The position numbers were made by a program, and so were the translations under genes. The notes under the pieces were generated by a model. The model made no database searches. It saw only the letters and a program-made list of their open reading frames with translations, and was not told the origin of the DNA. 64,000 nt of DNA from Guadua angustifolia (taxonomy: Eukaryota; Streptophyta; Magnoliopsida; Poales; Poaceae), in assembly GCA_036346375.1 (NCBI GenBank), contig JAYEVE010000957.1, forward strand, positions 34,676 to 98,675, written 5' to 3'. Below are positions 32,536 to 44,424 of the stretch, piece after piece (the first letter of the stretch is position 1; every line of letters begins with the position of its first letter).

Positions 32536-34670
32536 ATGGCGCAGCCCATCCCTGCTTCGACCGCGGATACCCTCGCGGTGAAGAGAATGGCCATCATAGC
32601 GCGGAGGGCACCTTCGCTTCAGGCGGGGGCCACGCAGTGCCTTTCAACGAGATCATCATACACACTTGCAAGCGATGGCGAGTTTGGTCCCGCCCTTTTC
32701 GATTTCTTCATCACCATACTCCATTTCTCTGAAATTCACCATCTTCATCTCACCCCCAACTCTATCGTCTTCCTTGCCATCTTCGCACACCTCCGTGAAA
32801 TGTTCATGGGGGTGATGCGAACCTTCCTCTCTTCTCGCTACTTCTTCATCATCCGCGCCTCCCACAGAGCAATGAGGTAGTGGGGAGTTACTACTTCGTC
32901 TTCGAGGCGGATGGCCTCTCACTACATCGCCTTCCAACCCAAATCAATTGGAAGGCATGGCGCAGCGTTTGTCGTCAGACGCAGCAACGACAATGGTCGG
33001 CTTAACAGGGTGCCGCCGGGCGGGCGACGCTTAAAAGCGGAGTTCGCCGGTCGAGGAGACGGTGGAAATCCTTGCCATGGCGGCCTGCATCAACGGAGAT
33101 GCGAGCGCCGGATTAACTGGAGCGATGGTGGCACAGGACTTCGTGATCCGAAGGATCGGCCTTTTTGCGCCGCCACCGCCAAAGATGGCGATTTAATGGC
33201 GAAAATAGCGGACGCGGTGCTTGGCGTAAGTCTTCCTTCTTTCTTAGTTTTTTTTCTCGCACATGTTCTTTCTGTGGCTCCTACCAACCGACTGACCAAC
33301 TTCTTTTGCCTTTCGCCAGCGCGAAACTTGAGGAGATAGTCATCGGCAGATGGCTCTGTCGATGCCGCTATCCGTGGGCGATTCGTCTTTCAGCCCCGGC
33401 TCGCCGCTCGCCGACCGCCAGACTGCTGAACGCTGGAGCACGTCAGGCGGCTCCCGCTAATGGACTCCACGGAAGTCGCCGTGGCGCCACCCAGGGCGTT
33501 GGTGATCGAGGACACGCCTGCCGCCAGCGATCAGACGCGGCAAGCGGCCGATTGCCGGACACGCGGGCTCGGACCTAAGAGGGCCCGTACACGAACAAAC
33601 TTCTCGCCGCCCTAACCTTGGCGGCGTCTTCAAACCGGCGGCGCAAACGCCCGGCCACGGCTCGCCTCCGATACCACCGCCTCATGGCGCGGCTCTGGTA
33701 CCATCTCCCCCGGCTCTCGCCGCGCCGATCGTGGCGCCAATACCTCCGGCCACGGGACCCCAGGCCACCATCCACCATGGTGGTGAAGCTTCCGACCGCC
33801 GGGCTCCGCTTGAGGTGCCGCCAAGGGCGGCTCCTCGGCATATGGCGCCAAGCCCAAAGACCCACCGAGACGGAGGAGCCGCCTCATTTGCCGCCGCATG
33901 AGGAACCGCGGAGGCTAACCCGAGGCAGCGCCTCGGGCTCCAAGCCTCCCACGCCATGCCCCACCACGCGCACGTCGACATCTTCACCCGGCTCGGCGAA
34001 CCAGACGATTCGCAACACCCTCGTCGAAGCCGCCGCACGCAGGCCAAGACCGCCAGGCTGGCGTCGGTGAGAGTGAGCTGCTTGCTTGGCGACGAGGGCG
34101 ACGAGCGGAGGCGGCATTAGTGCAGAGAGGACGGTCGACCGCCATGCGGCATGGCGGAAGGGCGAAAGAACGGCAAGGAAAGGGCTAAGACGGGCGAAGA
34201 CCTCGGAGTGGAGTCCTTCCGCCTGCGACGCAACCTGTCCATCATGCTCAAGAAGGCATTCCAGCGCACCAAGAGGTGCTTGGAACCCTTGGGGGTGGCG
34301 CTGAACACGCCATCGAGGACTCACGCTGGCGGCCGCCCCACGCGACCAACCAAGCCGCAGAGGCGCCCGGGCGCTGAAGCCTCGCCGCTCGTTCCGCCGA
34401 GAAGGACGAGGTCGCGATCATGACCGCGACCCACATTCGCCTCTTCGCCCGACGCAGCGCGCCGCCGATCCCATGGCGGCGGTGACCGCCGATGTCGAGG
34501 GAGATCTTGCCAGCGGAGGCGCGGTGCGCTGTGCTGACCACCGAACACATGGCCGGACTCTTTGCAAGTAGACCAGCCGGTCATGGACGTCTACCCCACC
34601 CTTGGCGGCGGAAGGCGAGGGCGGCGACGAGCTTGACTTTGGCGACGACGACTGATGAGCCGGGCTGCCG
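32536..34670 (+). pseudogene. Tat-1 additional ORF, antisense to gag-pol
   Basis: The plus strand codes in broken frames for a protein of the plant 'gypsy-type transposon' family found in Tat elements. It starts MAQPIPASTADT at 32536, then 'PNSIVFLAIFAHL' and 'FRYFFVIRRAS'-type text, 'MASHYIAFQPKSIGRH' near 32911, and later Arg/Pro-rich fragments to about 34670. Frames change often, so no intact protein is made. Its role in Tat elements is not established. Confidence 0.65.
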
Positions 34671-34699
34671 CGTTGCTCCTTTTGTTTTCCTTTACCTTG

Positions 34700-36300
34700 T
34701 TTGCTTCTGCTGGTGAACCTGCGTCCAGCAAAACTTGGACCACTTTTGGATGAATGTTAGATGTTTTAATCGTTATTCATGTGTCTGCTTGTTAGACGGC
34801 CGTTACTTGACTTAGCAAGAACGCTTTTGAAAACACCTAGTTCAGGGTAGCGTTTCTAAGTCCTGCGAAGTGATTTTATGTGCCTGCTGTGATCGCAAGC
34901 ATAGGTTATGCGGACCACATAAAATGTAGGCGAAAATGGCCTTGAATTGAACCAGGAAGCGCAAGACATAGCAAAGCCTTAGCGTCAGGATTCTGCGCGA
35001 GATTATCGCAGGTTTTAACCTTCCGGAACTTAGACCACGATGATGGGAAATGTCCGCAACAGAACGTGTGAGACAACAAGTTTTCGGGAGTGTTCTTAGG
35101 CCAGCAGCACTCAACGGTGACGACCAGCGGTGCTTCAGGGAGCCAACCCGAGGCGTACGAGCCATGTTGGAGCACTATGCCTAACTGGCACTCCGACGAC
35201 TTGGCCCCACCGGACGTTAACACTTAGCACATTTCCCTTTATCACAAGGAGCCGTTGGTTTCCAACGCTTGCGATGATCACGCGCAGCTTGACCCATCTT
35301 AGAATATGATCGTAAGGAAATGGCCAACAAACGCGGTATAAAGCGCTTATCTTGTTTTATACGCCGCAGGATAAGCGACTTGGAGCGATGGGCGAGCGAC
35401 TTGAGAGCTGAGCGTCGGCCCCAAGCCACGAGCGTCGACCTTCGGCCAAGGCGACCAACTAGCTGGGCCAGGCGGAAACCTTGGAGCAGGAGCGGCTTGG
35501 GCATCGGGCGATCAGCCCCAAGCCATCGGGCGACACCTTGTAGCGAGGCGACCAATAATCAGGCGCAGGCGGAGCACTGTGAGGAGGCGAAAGCAAGCTT
35601 GAGAGCTGGGCGATCAGCCCCAAGCCAGCAGGCGATCAGGCCTTCGCCAGGCGACCAGCTAGGCTGGCCGGGCAAGGAGCACCTTGAGTATTGGGCGGCG
35701 GCTCCCAAGCCAGCAGGCGACCAGCGAAGATGCAGGGGCTTTTTGTGGAAGTGAGCCAGTACTCTTGCGCTTATCCTGCGTGTATAGATGGCTACCAGAA
35801 AGGTGAGTAAACATTTGGAAGGGCATACGCACGGTAGGCCCAAAACGTTCTAAGTCCCAGCGCGGGGTGCCCTGGCTCGCCTCGTTTGAATTCTAAGTCC
35901 CTGTGAACCCCCAGGAAATCGAGCCGTGGCGCCATGTGCAAGAGCAGCGAGCTTTTTGGGGGTGGCATTAGGCCGACGGTGCTCGCGGTGACGACCAGCG
36001 GTGCTTCAGGGAGCCAACCCGAGGCATGCGAGCCGCGTTTGAGCACCGCACCTAGCCCGCCCCCTAATCGCTCGTGCTAAGCGCACACAGGCGCCGAGGG
36101 TCGCCATGGATTCACGAAGGAATTAGCAAACGCAAGGGACCAGCGACACACATGCGAGAAATTGCCATCCAGAGCACAAAAAGGGACAATCAAGGTAAAG
36201 CAAAAGCTTTCTAGGCAATGACCTTCTTGATCGCCGAAGAGCCGATCGGTAGGGAGAGGGACGACCTCGAGGCCGACCGAGACAAGCTCTTTGGTACTTA
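34700..36300. repeat. Tat-1 untranslated region with internal repeats
   Basis: Between integrase and the antisense ORF. 'gacgaccagcggtgcttcag' with flanks occurs at about 35117 and 35990. From 35390 to 35720 blocks like 'gggcgatcagccccaagcc' and 'aggcgaccagct' recur 3-4 times at uneven spacing. No coding capacity. Tandem repeats in this region are a known feature of Tat/Ogre elements. Confidence 0.65.
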
Positions 36301-36308
36301 CAATTCCC

Positions 36309-37531
36309 TTAAGGATAGAACTTTCGAAGCAGCTCGATGTTGTAGGAGTTAGCCAGCTCCTCGCCGTCTTCGGTGGCTAACCGTACCGCCCCGGGCCGAG
36401 ATACTGAGACCACCTTGAAGGGGCCCTCCCACCGGGGAGACAGCTTATGCAACCCGGCATGCGTCTGATTCTCGCAAGACCAGGTCGCCACCGCATGATG
36501 TTCTCTCGAGACCGGGTGGCGTGGTATCGCTGAGGCTTTGCGATAGCAGGCGGCGCAAGGCGGCGATCCGCACCTCCTCGGGAGGTTTACCTCTTCTCGT
36601 CGGAGATCTTCTTGGTCTTCTTCATTGAAGGCGGAGACGCCGAGCAGCGGCGACTTCGGAGGGAAGAAACGACCGGCGCCATACACCAAGAAGAAGGGTG
36701 TCTCGCCCGGTCGGCATGTGGGCGTGGTCTTAGTGACCCAAAGACAACGGGAGTTCTTCCGTCCATCTTGCACCCCGCTTGTGGAGCCGATCAAACGCCC
36801 TTGTCTTGAGGCCTTTCAGTACCAGCGCGTTGGCGCGTTCCGCTTGACCATTGCTCATGGGATGGGCCACCGAAGCGAAACATACCTTGGTGCCCATTTC
36901 TTCACGAACTCGAAAAGCGCTACGGTGAAGCTGGCGCCGTTGCCGGTGATGATCACGATTGGCGACTCAAAGCGAGTGAAGATCCCGCGCATGATTTAAC
37001 GATGGCGGCGTGGCCGTGATGGCCCGCACTGCTTCGGCTTCAACCCACTTGGTGAACTTGTCGATGGCGACAAAAAGGTGGGTGAAGCCCCGTGTTCGCG
37101 GAACGGACCCAGATATCGGCCCAGCATCGCGAACGGCCAGAGAGTGGGATGGTTTGCAGAGCTTGGGCTAGTCGGTGGGTTTGCCTGGCGAAGAACTGAC
37201 AAGCCAGATGTCCTCACCGGCCGCAAGCATCACGGAGGCGGTAGGCCAATAAAATCCTGGCGAAGCGCCTTGCCGACCGAGTTGATGGGACATATAGCTC
37301 CCGCACACGCCCATGGATATCAGAGAGCAGATTGCTTCCCTCTTCCCGAGTGATGCACTTCAGTAGAACTCCGTTTCTGCTCTGGCGATATAGGTCCCCA
37401 CCTACCAGAGTATAGCACTTGGCCTTACGTGCGATCTTCTCAGCTGAGGCATCATCGTCGGGATCACTTGGTCTCGCGGAAGGCGGGATAGGGTCCATCC
37501 ATCGATCTTCCCGCCCAAGGGTGGCGACCAC
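36309..37531 (-). pseudogene. Tat-1 integrase
   Basis: Minus-strand pieces show an 'LLSDIHGRV' zinc-region remnant (about 37310), core text such as 'SPIVIIT' and 'GETPFFLVYGA' and the C-terminal 'LSPRWEGPFKVVSVS' ending 'NIELLRKFYP' at 36309. There is no chromodomain, as expected for Tat. At least three frames are involved. Confidence 0.85.
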
Positions 37532-37549
37532 TCGGTGCTCGCCGGGTAC

Positions 37550-38308
37550 TCACCGGCGAGCGAAGTCTGGGCCGCCTCGGAAGACCGCCGTCTTTCCTCC
37601 GGACTGGGCAGAGTGGCGCACCGTTGCCTTCCTCCTCGAATGGAGGCCGTGATAGCGGCACCACCTTCCCCACCGAGCGGAGGCATGCAGCCTGCCGTCG
37701 TCCCCCACCGAACAAGTGGGCTGCAGCGGTGACACCATCATCCCCACCAATCGTGGTTGCAATGGACGGTCGCGATAGTCTTTCTTCGAAGACCCCGACC
37801 GGAACAGGAGCCCTTGAGGAAGCGAGCAGGGACAGCCCGTCCGCAAGGTGGTTGTCGCGCCGAGGGATATGAATATACCCCAGACCTTCAAAATGACGCT
37901 CCATTCTTGGGACCTCGCTAGTACGCCGCCATGGTGGGGTCGAACATTGAAACTCCTTCCGCGCTTGATTGATGACCGGCAGGAGTCTCCCTTGACTTGA
38001 GGCGCTGATGCCCAACGAAGCGTCTGCGCAACCGCGTGAACCTTCATACTGGCAATATTGTTGGTGGCCTTGAACTCGAGGGCGACCACGTACTGGAGGG
38101 TGTCACCGGTCGGGGAGACCAGGACAACCCCAGCCCCCGCGCCTTCTAGCCTGAAGGATCCATCAAAGAATAACATCCAGGGGGAAGGCACGGGTGCTCC
38201 TTCAGCCTCAGGAGCGGCAGGGGTCCACTCGGCGACGAACTCCGCCAACTTTTGACTCTTGATGGCGGTGCGGGGCACAAATTTGATGTTAAATTCCCCC
38301 GGCTCCAC
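37550..38308 (-). pseudogene. Tat-1 RNase H
   Basis: 'SQKLAEFVAEWTP' and 'WMLFFDGSFRLEGAGAGVVL' near 38150-38260 are the start of the RNase H fold with its first catalytic Asp. 'ALEFKATNNIA' follows. A frameshift near 38000 ends the recognisable domain. Confidence 0.85.
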
Positions 38309-38479
38309 CAGACCATTTGGCAGGTCGCCCTACGCTTCACGGTTGTGGAGAATCTCAGCCGTGGTAAATTTGTGACCCAAGTGATTTCCAGCCTTGGAAA
38401 TAATGCATAGCTTCTGGGCGCCACCAGACCGCAGACTGACATCTTCGAGCTTGAGGATACCGAGTTTACGCTTCATGTA

Positions 38480-39480
38480 ATACCTTCATCGATATAGTAA
38501 ACCGGCAAACGAATGCCTTCCTCTCAGAATTAACATCTGCGCTCACCACCTCGGGGTGGCGGCGATATCTGAAGCAAAGGCTCACCCGTATGGGGAGACC
38601 AAAGACCGGATGAGAGGAAATCCGCTTCAACTCTTCAAATGCCTTCTGCGCCTCATCCGATCCACTCGAAATGATTAGTCTTTTTCACAGAACTTGAATA
38701 GAGGCGGGCTTTTTCCCCAATCAGCAACGAATCGCCCAGGGAAGCGAGCGTCGGCCAAGCATTGGACTTGCTTGAGTCATTACTGGCGGCTTCATGTGCT
38801 CGATGGTCGATATCTTGTCGATTAGCCTCGATGCCCATTGGACACCGAAGCCCAAATGACTTCGTGGGAGGCACACCGAACACGCACTTTTCCGGGTTGA
38901 GCTTGTGCAATTCATCAGGAGGTTAGCAAAGGTTTCCTCGTGTCTTGGATCATTTCTTCACTCTTTTGATTTTCACCACCAAGTCATCAACGTAAACCTC
39001 AAGATTGCGCCCTATCTGAGGGCGGAAAGTAATGTGCATGGCACGCTGGTAAGTAGAACCGGCATTTTTTAAACCGAAAGCCATCCTTACATAACAGTAT
39101 ACACCGGTTGGGGTTACAAAAGCGATCTTCTCTTCATCTTGGCGCCATGCTAACTGGTGGTACCGATGCGTATCCAAAAAAGCACAAGACTCACATCCCG
39201 CCGTGGAGTCAACAATGAGATCGACTCATGGCGGGGATAAGGATCGCCAGGCAGCCTTGTTGAGGTCGATGAAATCGACACACATGCGCCACTTCCGTTG
39301 GATTTCTTGACGAGCACGGGTTGGCGAGCCACTCAAGGTGAGAGACTTCCTGATTATCCCAGCTCGTGACTTCTCCACCTCCTCTCGAATGGCATCCTGC
39401 CGCTCGGCGCCTGCCTCCGGATCTTCTGCCGGATCGAGGCGCGTCGAGAGCGTTGTTAATCGGTGCTCGATCACCTCCGG
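38480..39480 (-). pseudogene. Tat-1 reverse transcriptase
   Basis: 'CVDFIDLNKAAW', 'KIAFVTPTGVYCYVRMAFGL' and the active site 'EVYVDDLVVK' (YVDD at 38983-38994) are clear in adjacent frames, followed by 'LNPEKCVFGV' near 38890. Frameshifts and stops separate them. Confidence 0.9.
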
Positions 39481-39623
39481 GGACCACAGTCATGTCGGAC
39501 GGTTGCGAGCGAACACGTCTGCGTTTGATGGAGGAAGGTGACGAGCGTCTTCTATTTAGCGCCGAGGTTGGCGCCAATGTTGTGATCTTCGAGGTTCGCC
39601 CCGCTCGAGCGACCACCTTAACC

Positions 39624-40405
39624 TCACCGGAGAGCGAGGCGAGGCACGGTCCGGCTCGAGGGCTCCGAAGAAGTGGCGTCGGTGCGGTAAGCGCAAGTGT
39701 ACCGGCCAGATCCCAAGCTTGCTTGTGGCGGTATGAGGACCTCCGACTTATCCACGGTGAGGACAATGGGGGCACTGGGTCTGGCATCTTCACCACCATA
39801 TGCAGCGTAGTGGGTGACCGCCATGAACTTGATCAACGCCGGTCGGCCAAGTAAGGCGTTATATGGGAGGTCGAAATCGGCGACCTCGAAGTCCACCATC
39901 TCGGTGCGGTAATTATCCTTCTCCCCGAAAGTGACGGGGAGGCAAACTTGACCCAAGGGGAACAGGCCCGCATCTGGGGCTACCCCGAAGAACGGCAGGG
40001 TCGGGCGCAAATCTGTCGTGGGATCTGCGGCGCCCACGAATGCCGACGGACAAGAGGTTGAGGGCTGCCTCCGATCCATCGGCACACTTGAGCAAGCACA
40101 TTCCGGACCGTGGGTGCCACCACGATCGGGAGAGGCCCTAGGCTGAGGGGGCCCTCAGGGTGGTCGGCCCGATTGAAGGTGATCATTTGCTCCGACCACT
40201 TGATGCAGGCCGCCACAGGCTCGGCAGCCGCGCACACTTCCCTTTTCAGCCGCTTATAAGCGGTGTTGGAGGGAATGGTGGACGAACCACCATGGATGTA
40301 TGCCACAGTGTGATCCGCCCGCTGAAAAGCCAGGGGGGCGGGATCCTCATCTCGATCATCATCATCAGGGCGGCGCTCCTTGAGCCACTGCTCCACCATC
40401 TTGTT
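39624..40405 (-). pseudogene. Tat-1 protease and gag C-terminal region
   Basis: 'MVEQWLKERRPDDDD' begins at 40399 and 'AYIHGGSSTIPSNTAYKRLK' follows. Next come a decayed 'DGSEAALNLLSV' protease active-site region and 'MVDFEVADFDLPYNALLGRP' ending in 'FMAVTHYAAYG', all characteristic of the protease section in this lineage. Confidence 0.8.
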
Positions 40406-41510
40406 TACGACCCGACACCCGTCCAGGTCGTGCGTGTTGGTCCTGTGGATGGGGCAGTAGGGTTCGCCCTCCTTCTGCCCGCGGCGGTCGTTTCAACGAC
40501 CGCGGCGGTCTTCGCGCTGGTCACGACGGTCTTCACGCCGATCGCGGCGGTTATCACGCCGGTCACGGCGATCGTCACGCCGGTCCCAGCGGTTGCGCTT
40601 TGGTGGCGCGGGGTCTTCATCGTCGCGCTCGGCGGCCAAGACCTGCCTGGTCTCTCCTGCCTCGCGCTTCCAAGCCTTCTTGTTCGCACGGCCGGTACCC
40701 TTTGAGGTCCGGCCTCGTCTACCTCGGCCACTGCGGGGCCAGCACCGCCTCTCGCCTCATGCCCGCGACACTTATGTGCGAGGGAGAACACTTGGAGGTG
40801 AAATGCGATGGTGCGGGTAGCCATCTTCTCTTTCATCTTGCGGTCGCGCACGCCCTCCGGGCGATAACGACCATTGCTTTCGTAAATATGGAGGATCGTG
40901 TTGCGGCGGTGTGAACCGCCCGAATAATCGCATAGCGACTCCCCTTCTCTGCTCCGGGCGTGGAGGTCGTCCTCACGCTGTGGCTAAGAAGACCCTTGAA
41001 AGTTGGCGGCGAAGAAGTCGCGATAACTCTCCCCACGAGTGCCACAGACCCTCGGGAGGTTCAATGACCAAGAACGGCGAGCCCGTCAAGGCCGTGGGAA
41101 GGTAATTGGCCATGACCTTTTCAGATCCACCGCCGCTCGCACCCGTCGTGTATATTTGCAAGAACTCCTCCGGGTTGGTGGTGCCATCGTACTTCTCCAT
41201 GGTCGCCAGGCGAAATTGTCGGAGCCACACCACGTGCGCGCTAAGCGAGAGAAAGCTCGCACCGACGCCGAGGGAACCCAACCGCCCGCAGAGTCCGGTC
41301 CGAGACCGCCCGAGGCGTTGGGCGGTTCCCTATTGAATCGGAGAGTGATCCTCCTCCTGGTCCGGGAATGAGAGCCTTGGAAACTCTCACCGTCGAGACT
41401 ATCTCGCTTCGTGGCGGGCTCGGGGCGGGCGGCAGCAAGCGCCATGGAGGTCATCGCCAGCGCTGCGGCGGCTTTCATCCATGTGCGACCTAAGGTCCCC
41501 ACGGTTCACT
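40406..41510 (-). pseudogene. Tat-1 gag
   Basis: 'MEKYDGTTNPEEFLQIYTTG' and 'EKVMANYLPTALTGS' (about 41070-41200) are the retrotransposon gag core. The flanks are Arg-, Ala- and Thr-rich with several frame changes. Confidence 0.85.
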
Positions 41511-42019
41511 GCTGAAGCAGGGACCGGCGCCCATGCGCCTCTCCTTCGGTCCGCCCACGGCCACGACCACCTCGCTCGCGGCGGTGGGCGCTGGTGCGCT
41601 CGGCATGCGCCTCAGCGCTCTTGCACTAACGGTGCCCACCTGTCGGGGCCCTACCAAGCCGGGCCGCATCCACGAGATCGGCGATGCTCGAGCCACGGAG
41701 TGGCGGAGAATCTCTGCAAGTTCCACCGGAGGGTGGTCAGAGGAGACAGACAGCATGTAGGTTTTGAGCGGGTGGCGCCTCCATGGCAAGCGGCGTCGAC
41801 GGAGGCCCCGGGATCCACAGAGCAAGGCCGCCACCTGCGAGGCGGGTCGAGTGATCCGATCGGCCGAGAGGCTGCCGGGCGCCTGAACACCACTCTCCCA
41901 GCTTGATCTTGGCGATGAGAGCCCGCCATCCCGGATCTGCGGACTTACTATCGAGCAAAGAACACAGAAACTCAGGGAGTTGGCGGAAAAACCAACCACT
42001 AGCCCCCTACAGCGGCGCC

Positions 42020-42877
42020 TGTCGGCGTATTCCACTGAGCAGGCCCGTGATCTCTGAGCCGGGTTTTGTTGGTAGGAGGCGTCTTGGCAAGCGAGCTAAT
42101 CGAGAGGATGAAAACCTGGAGGACTCCCACACGGAGGTTTGGTGTCTGAACTAGGAAGAACAAGCGATTTTACCTGTGTTCGTGCCCCTTGTATGAAGGG
42201 TAATGACCTTACGATCTGCTAAATTTCTTATGGGGTGTATTGAACCGGTCTGAGTTCTTGAGTTACAAGCTCATCCGCTAGCTTTCTCTAGTATTGCTTG
42301 GTTGGTGATCCGGATCCGATCCCCTTCCCATGCACCCAAGGGCCCTTATATAGACCAGGCCAGCAGGGTAGGTACAAGGAGGGTCATCATCTTTGATCTA
42401 AACACATTTAATGCTCCTTCCGTGTTGTCGTTCCTCCGGCCTCATTAAATGCCTCTGCGTGCCTTTGCAGTCATGGGATGGGACCCCCCGTGATGTGGGT
42501 GAGGCGTCGGAGGAATGGGCTCGTTCGTAAACACTTGCGGTGATAAGCACTGCCATAGCGAACTGCCGTTCGACCGCGATGCGGCGGAAGGAGCCTTGAG
42601 GCGGCCACCGCTACCACCTTTTTTGCCTCAGGGCGAAGCGGCGGGCGTGCCACCACCGCCGCCGGGCGCCACGTGGGCGACGCCACGGCCGTGCCGTGAT
42701 CGCCGCCGATGCCGAACCGCCACGTTGGGCGCCGAACGAGCGAGGCGTGCCGCCCACTGCTTTCGGGCGCCACGTGGACCGACGCGGCCGTGTCAGAATC
42801 GCCCGCCTAGATTGCCGGCCACCGTGGATTGTACCTTATGCGGTGGAGAGGGTACCCCAGCGTATAGTACGCTGACA
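42020..42877 (-). repeat. Tat-1 5' LTR (858 bp)
   Basis: Aligns along its length with 31231-32222 but lacks many single G or C bases in short runs and about one G-box repeat. TATA at 42346-42352; CACGTG at 42670 and 42771. Confidence 0.9.
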
Positions 42878-42882
42878 CCAAT

Positions 42883-43250
42883 TATTTATGAGAAGAGCAA
42901 TGACGATTGTTTTGATCAGTCTCCCTCACTCCAAGATTTGAGTGGGCTACAAGCAGATTTAATTTTGGCAGATGATAGTGGGTTGGATTTCCAACCTGTT
43001 TTATCGAGAAAAAGAAGAGAGAATGGCCAAGAAAGTTTCTGTGCTGTCTTTCCACAAGAAACATGGCGTCAATCTCCTAATCCAAAAAGCAAACCGTGAA
43101 GGGGCCATTTTGGAATAGCAGAGGGTTAGGTAGGCTACATAAACATAGGTTTATTTCTGAGATTATCAGTGGGGAAAACGTTTGGATTTTCTTGTAAGAT
43201 TAGAGACTACGAAAAGCTCTTTTTCTGCTGGGTGACAGGACGTATCTTTC
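42883..43250 (+). pseudogene. LINE fragment, right of the Tat insertion
   Basis: It carries an ORF1/ORF2-junction-like text ('LQADLILADDSGLDFQPVLS') and the endonuclease start ('GPFWNSRGLGRLHKHRF'-like). It matches 18365-18390 and 18820-19080. It is broken soon after 43200. Confidence 0.75.
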
Positions 43251-43254
43251 GCTA

Positions 43255-43805
43255 GCTGCTAGTAATAATTTTATCATAGACGTGATATTTAATTTGATGT
43301 TGTTATTACATAACTATGGAATTAAATTATGTTAGACTACGTCGATCTTCCAACGGTTCGCCCCCGACTACCAACTAGTCACACACACACGCACGTATCA
43401 TGGGGTACATCTGGCGCGGACGAGCCAGTCGTCGAAAGCGACAGTTGAACGAGAGCATCGCCGGCCTGTCTGTTCATGTCGCCTGAACTGGTGAGCGGCA
43501 GTACACTGAATGGAACAAACTGTAGGTAGATTCAAATAACCTGTTTGCTCGTTCGTCAGTGTCGCCCCATGTTTCTGCCTTCATCATCATTTTGTTTTAC
43601 GTGTGTACGTGTCGTCTTGGAGACCTAGCTGTACTGCATGATATATAGCTCCTTGTTTGGATGGGCCGGCGAATCTTACGTGGGTACCCAGTCGAAGGCT
43701 CGTCTCGTTTGGAAGCATGGCCTCCTCCACGCCAAGCGCAGCCCACTCGCGGTCCAATATGACACATATTACAGCCCCTGGGCTAGCCGATCCGAGGGAG
43801 TGTCC
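43255..43805. other. Intergenic, nothing recognised
   Basis: A short CA run at about 43380-43392 is the only repeat seen. No gene is supported. Confidence 0.4.
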
Positions 43806-43809
43806 ACGT

Positions 43810-44420
43810 GTCGCTCTTGCCTTTTTTGCAAAAAATCCTTTATGTTTCTCTAAATTACGGATAGGTTCCTCGAAATTACGAATAGATTCTTCGCGATTTT
43901 TTGTGAGGGCAAGATTTTTATTTTTTTTCGCGTTTGGGTCCCTCGCGCGGTACTTTATGGAAAAAGCCCCCGTTAAATTCAAATCGCGAACATGCCCTTT
44001 TCTAATTTTTCAGGATAGCGGACAGGTCCAAAAACGTAACAAATAGGTCCTCACTCCTTACATCTAGGTCATTTCTCCGTTTTTCAGGGAAAAAATGTTT
44101 TCGTCACCAGAAATATTTGTGCATCTCTAAGAAGGTTGTCATCACGTCTAGGTCCTTTCTCCGTTTGCGGAAAAAATGTTTTAAATCACCGAAATATGTG
44201 TGCAACTCAAAAAAGTTGTAAATCACTAATAATTTTTAGCCTTTTCCTCTAGATGTTTTCCACCTCGTTTTTCCACCTCGGTCTCCGATATTTCCCAAAT
44301 AATTCGTCGAAAGAGATATTTCTACAACTCTAACTCTTTAACTCTTTATTTTTTTCCCCCGTAACTCGGTTTTTGCTGTTTTCCGGTGTGAGAAATATGT
44401 TGAAAATCGCATTTGCGTCG
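43810..44420. repeat. Degenerate repeat region, Mutator-like type
   Basis: Blocks such as 'aaattacggataggttcctc', 'aaattacgaatagattcttc' and 'ctaggtcctttctccgttt' recur, as in 765-1275. TIRs and transposase were not found. Confidence 0.4.
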
Positions 44421-44424
44421 TTTC

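Larger units (their letters stand above)
31231..42877 (-). mobile_element. Ty3/gypsy Tat-lineage retrotransposon 1
   Basis: LTRs are 31231-32222 (its 3' LTR) and 42020-42877 (its 5' LTR), both starting TGTCGGCG. The target duplication 'ccaat' lies at 31226-31230 and 42878-42882. Next to the 5' LTR, 42000-42019 read on the minus strand gives a primer-site-like 'ggcgccgctgtaggggg'. On the minus strand the order is gag, protease, reverse transcriptase, RNase H, integrase, which is Ty3/gypsy. An additional ORF on the opposite strand lies between integrase and the 3' LTR, typical of Tat. All ORFs are broken. Confidence 0.95.
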
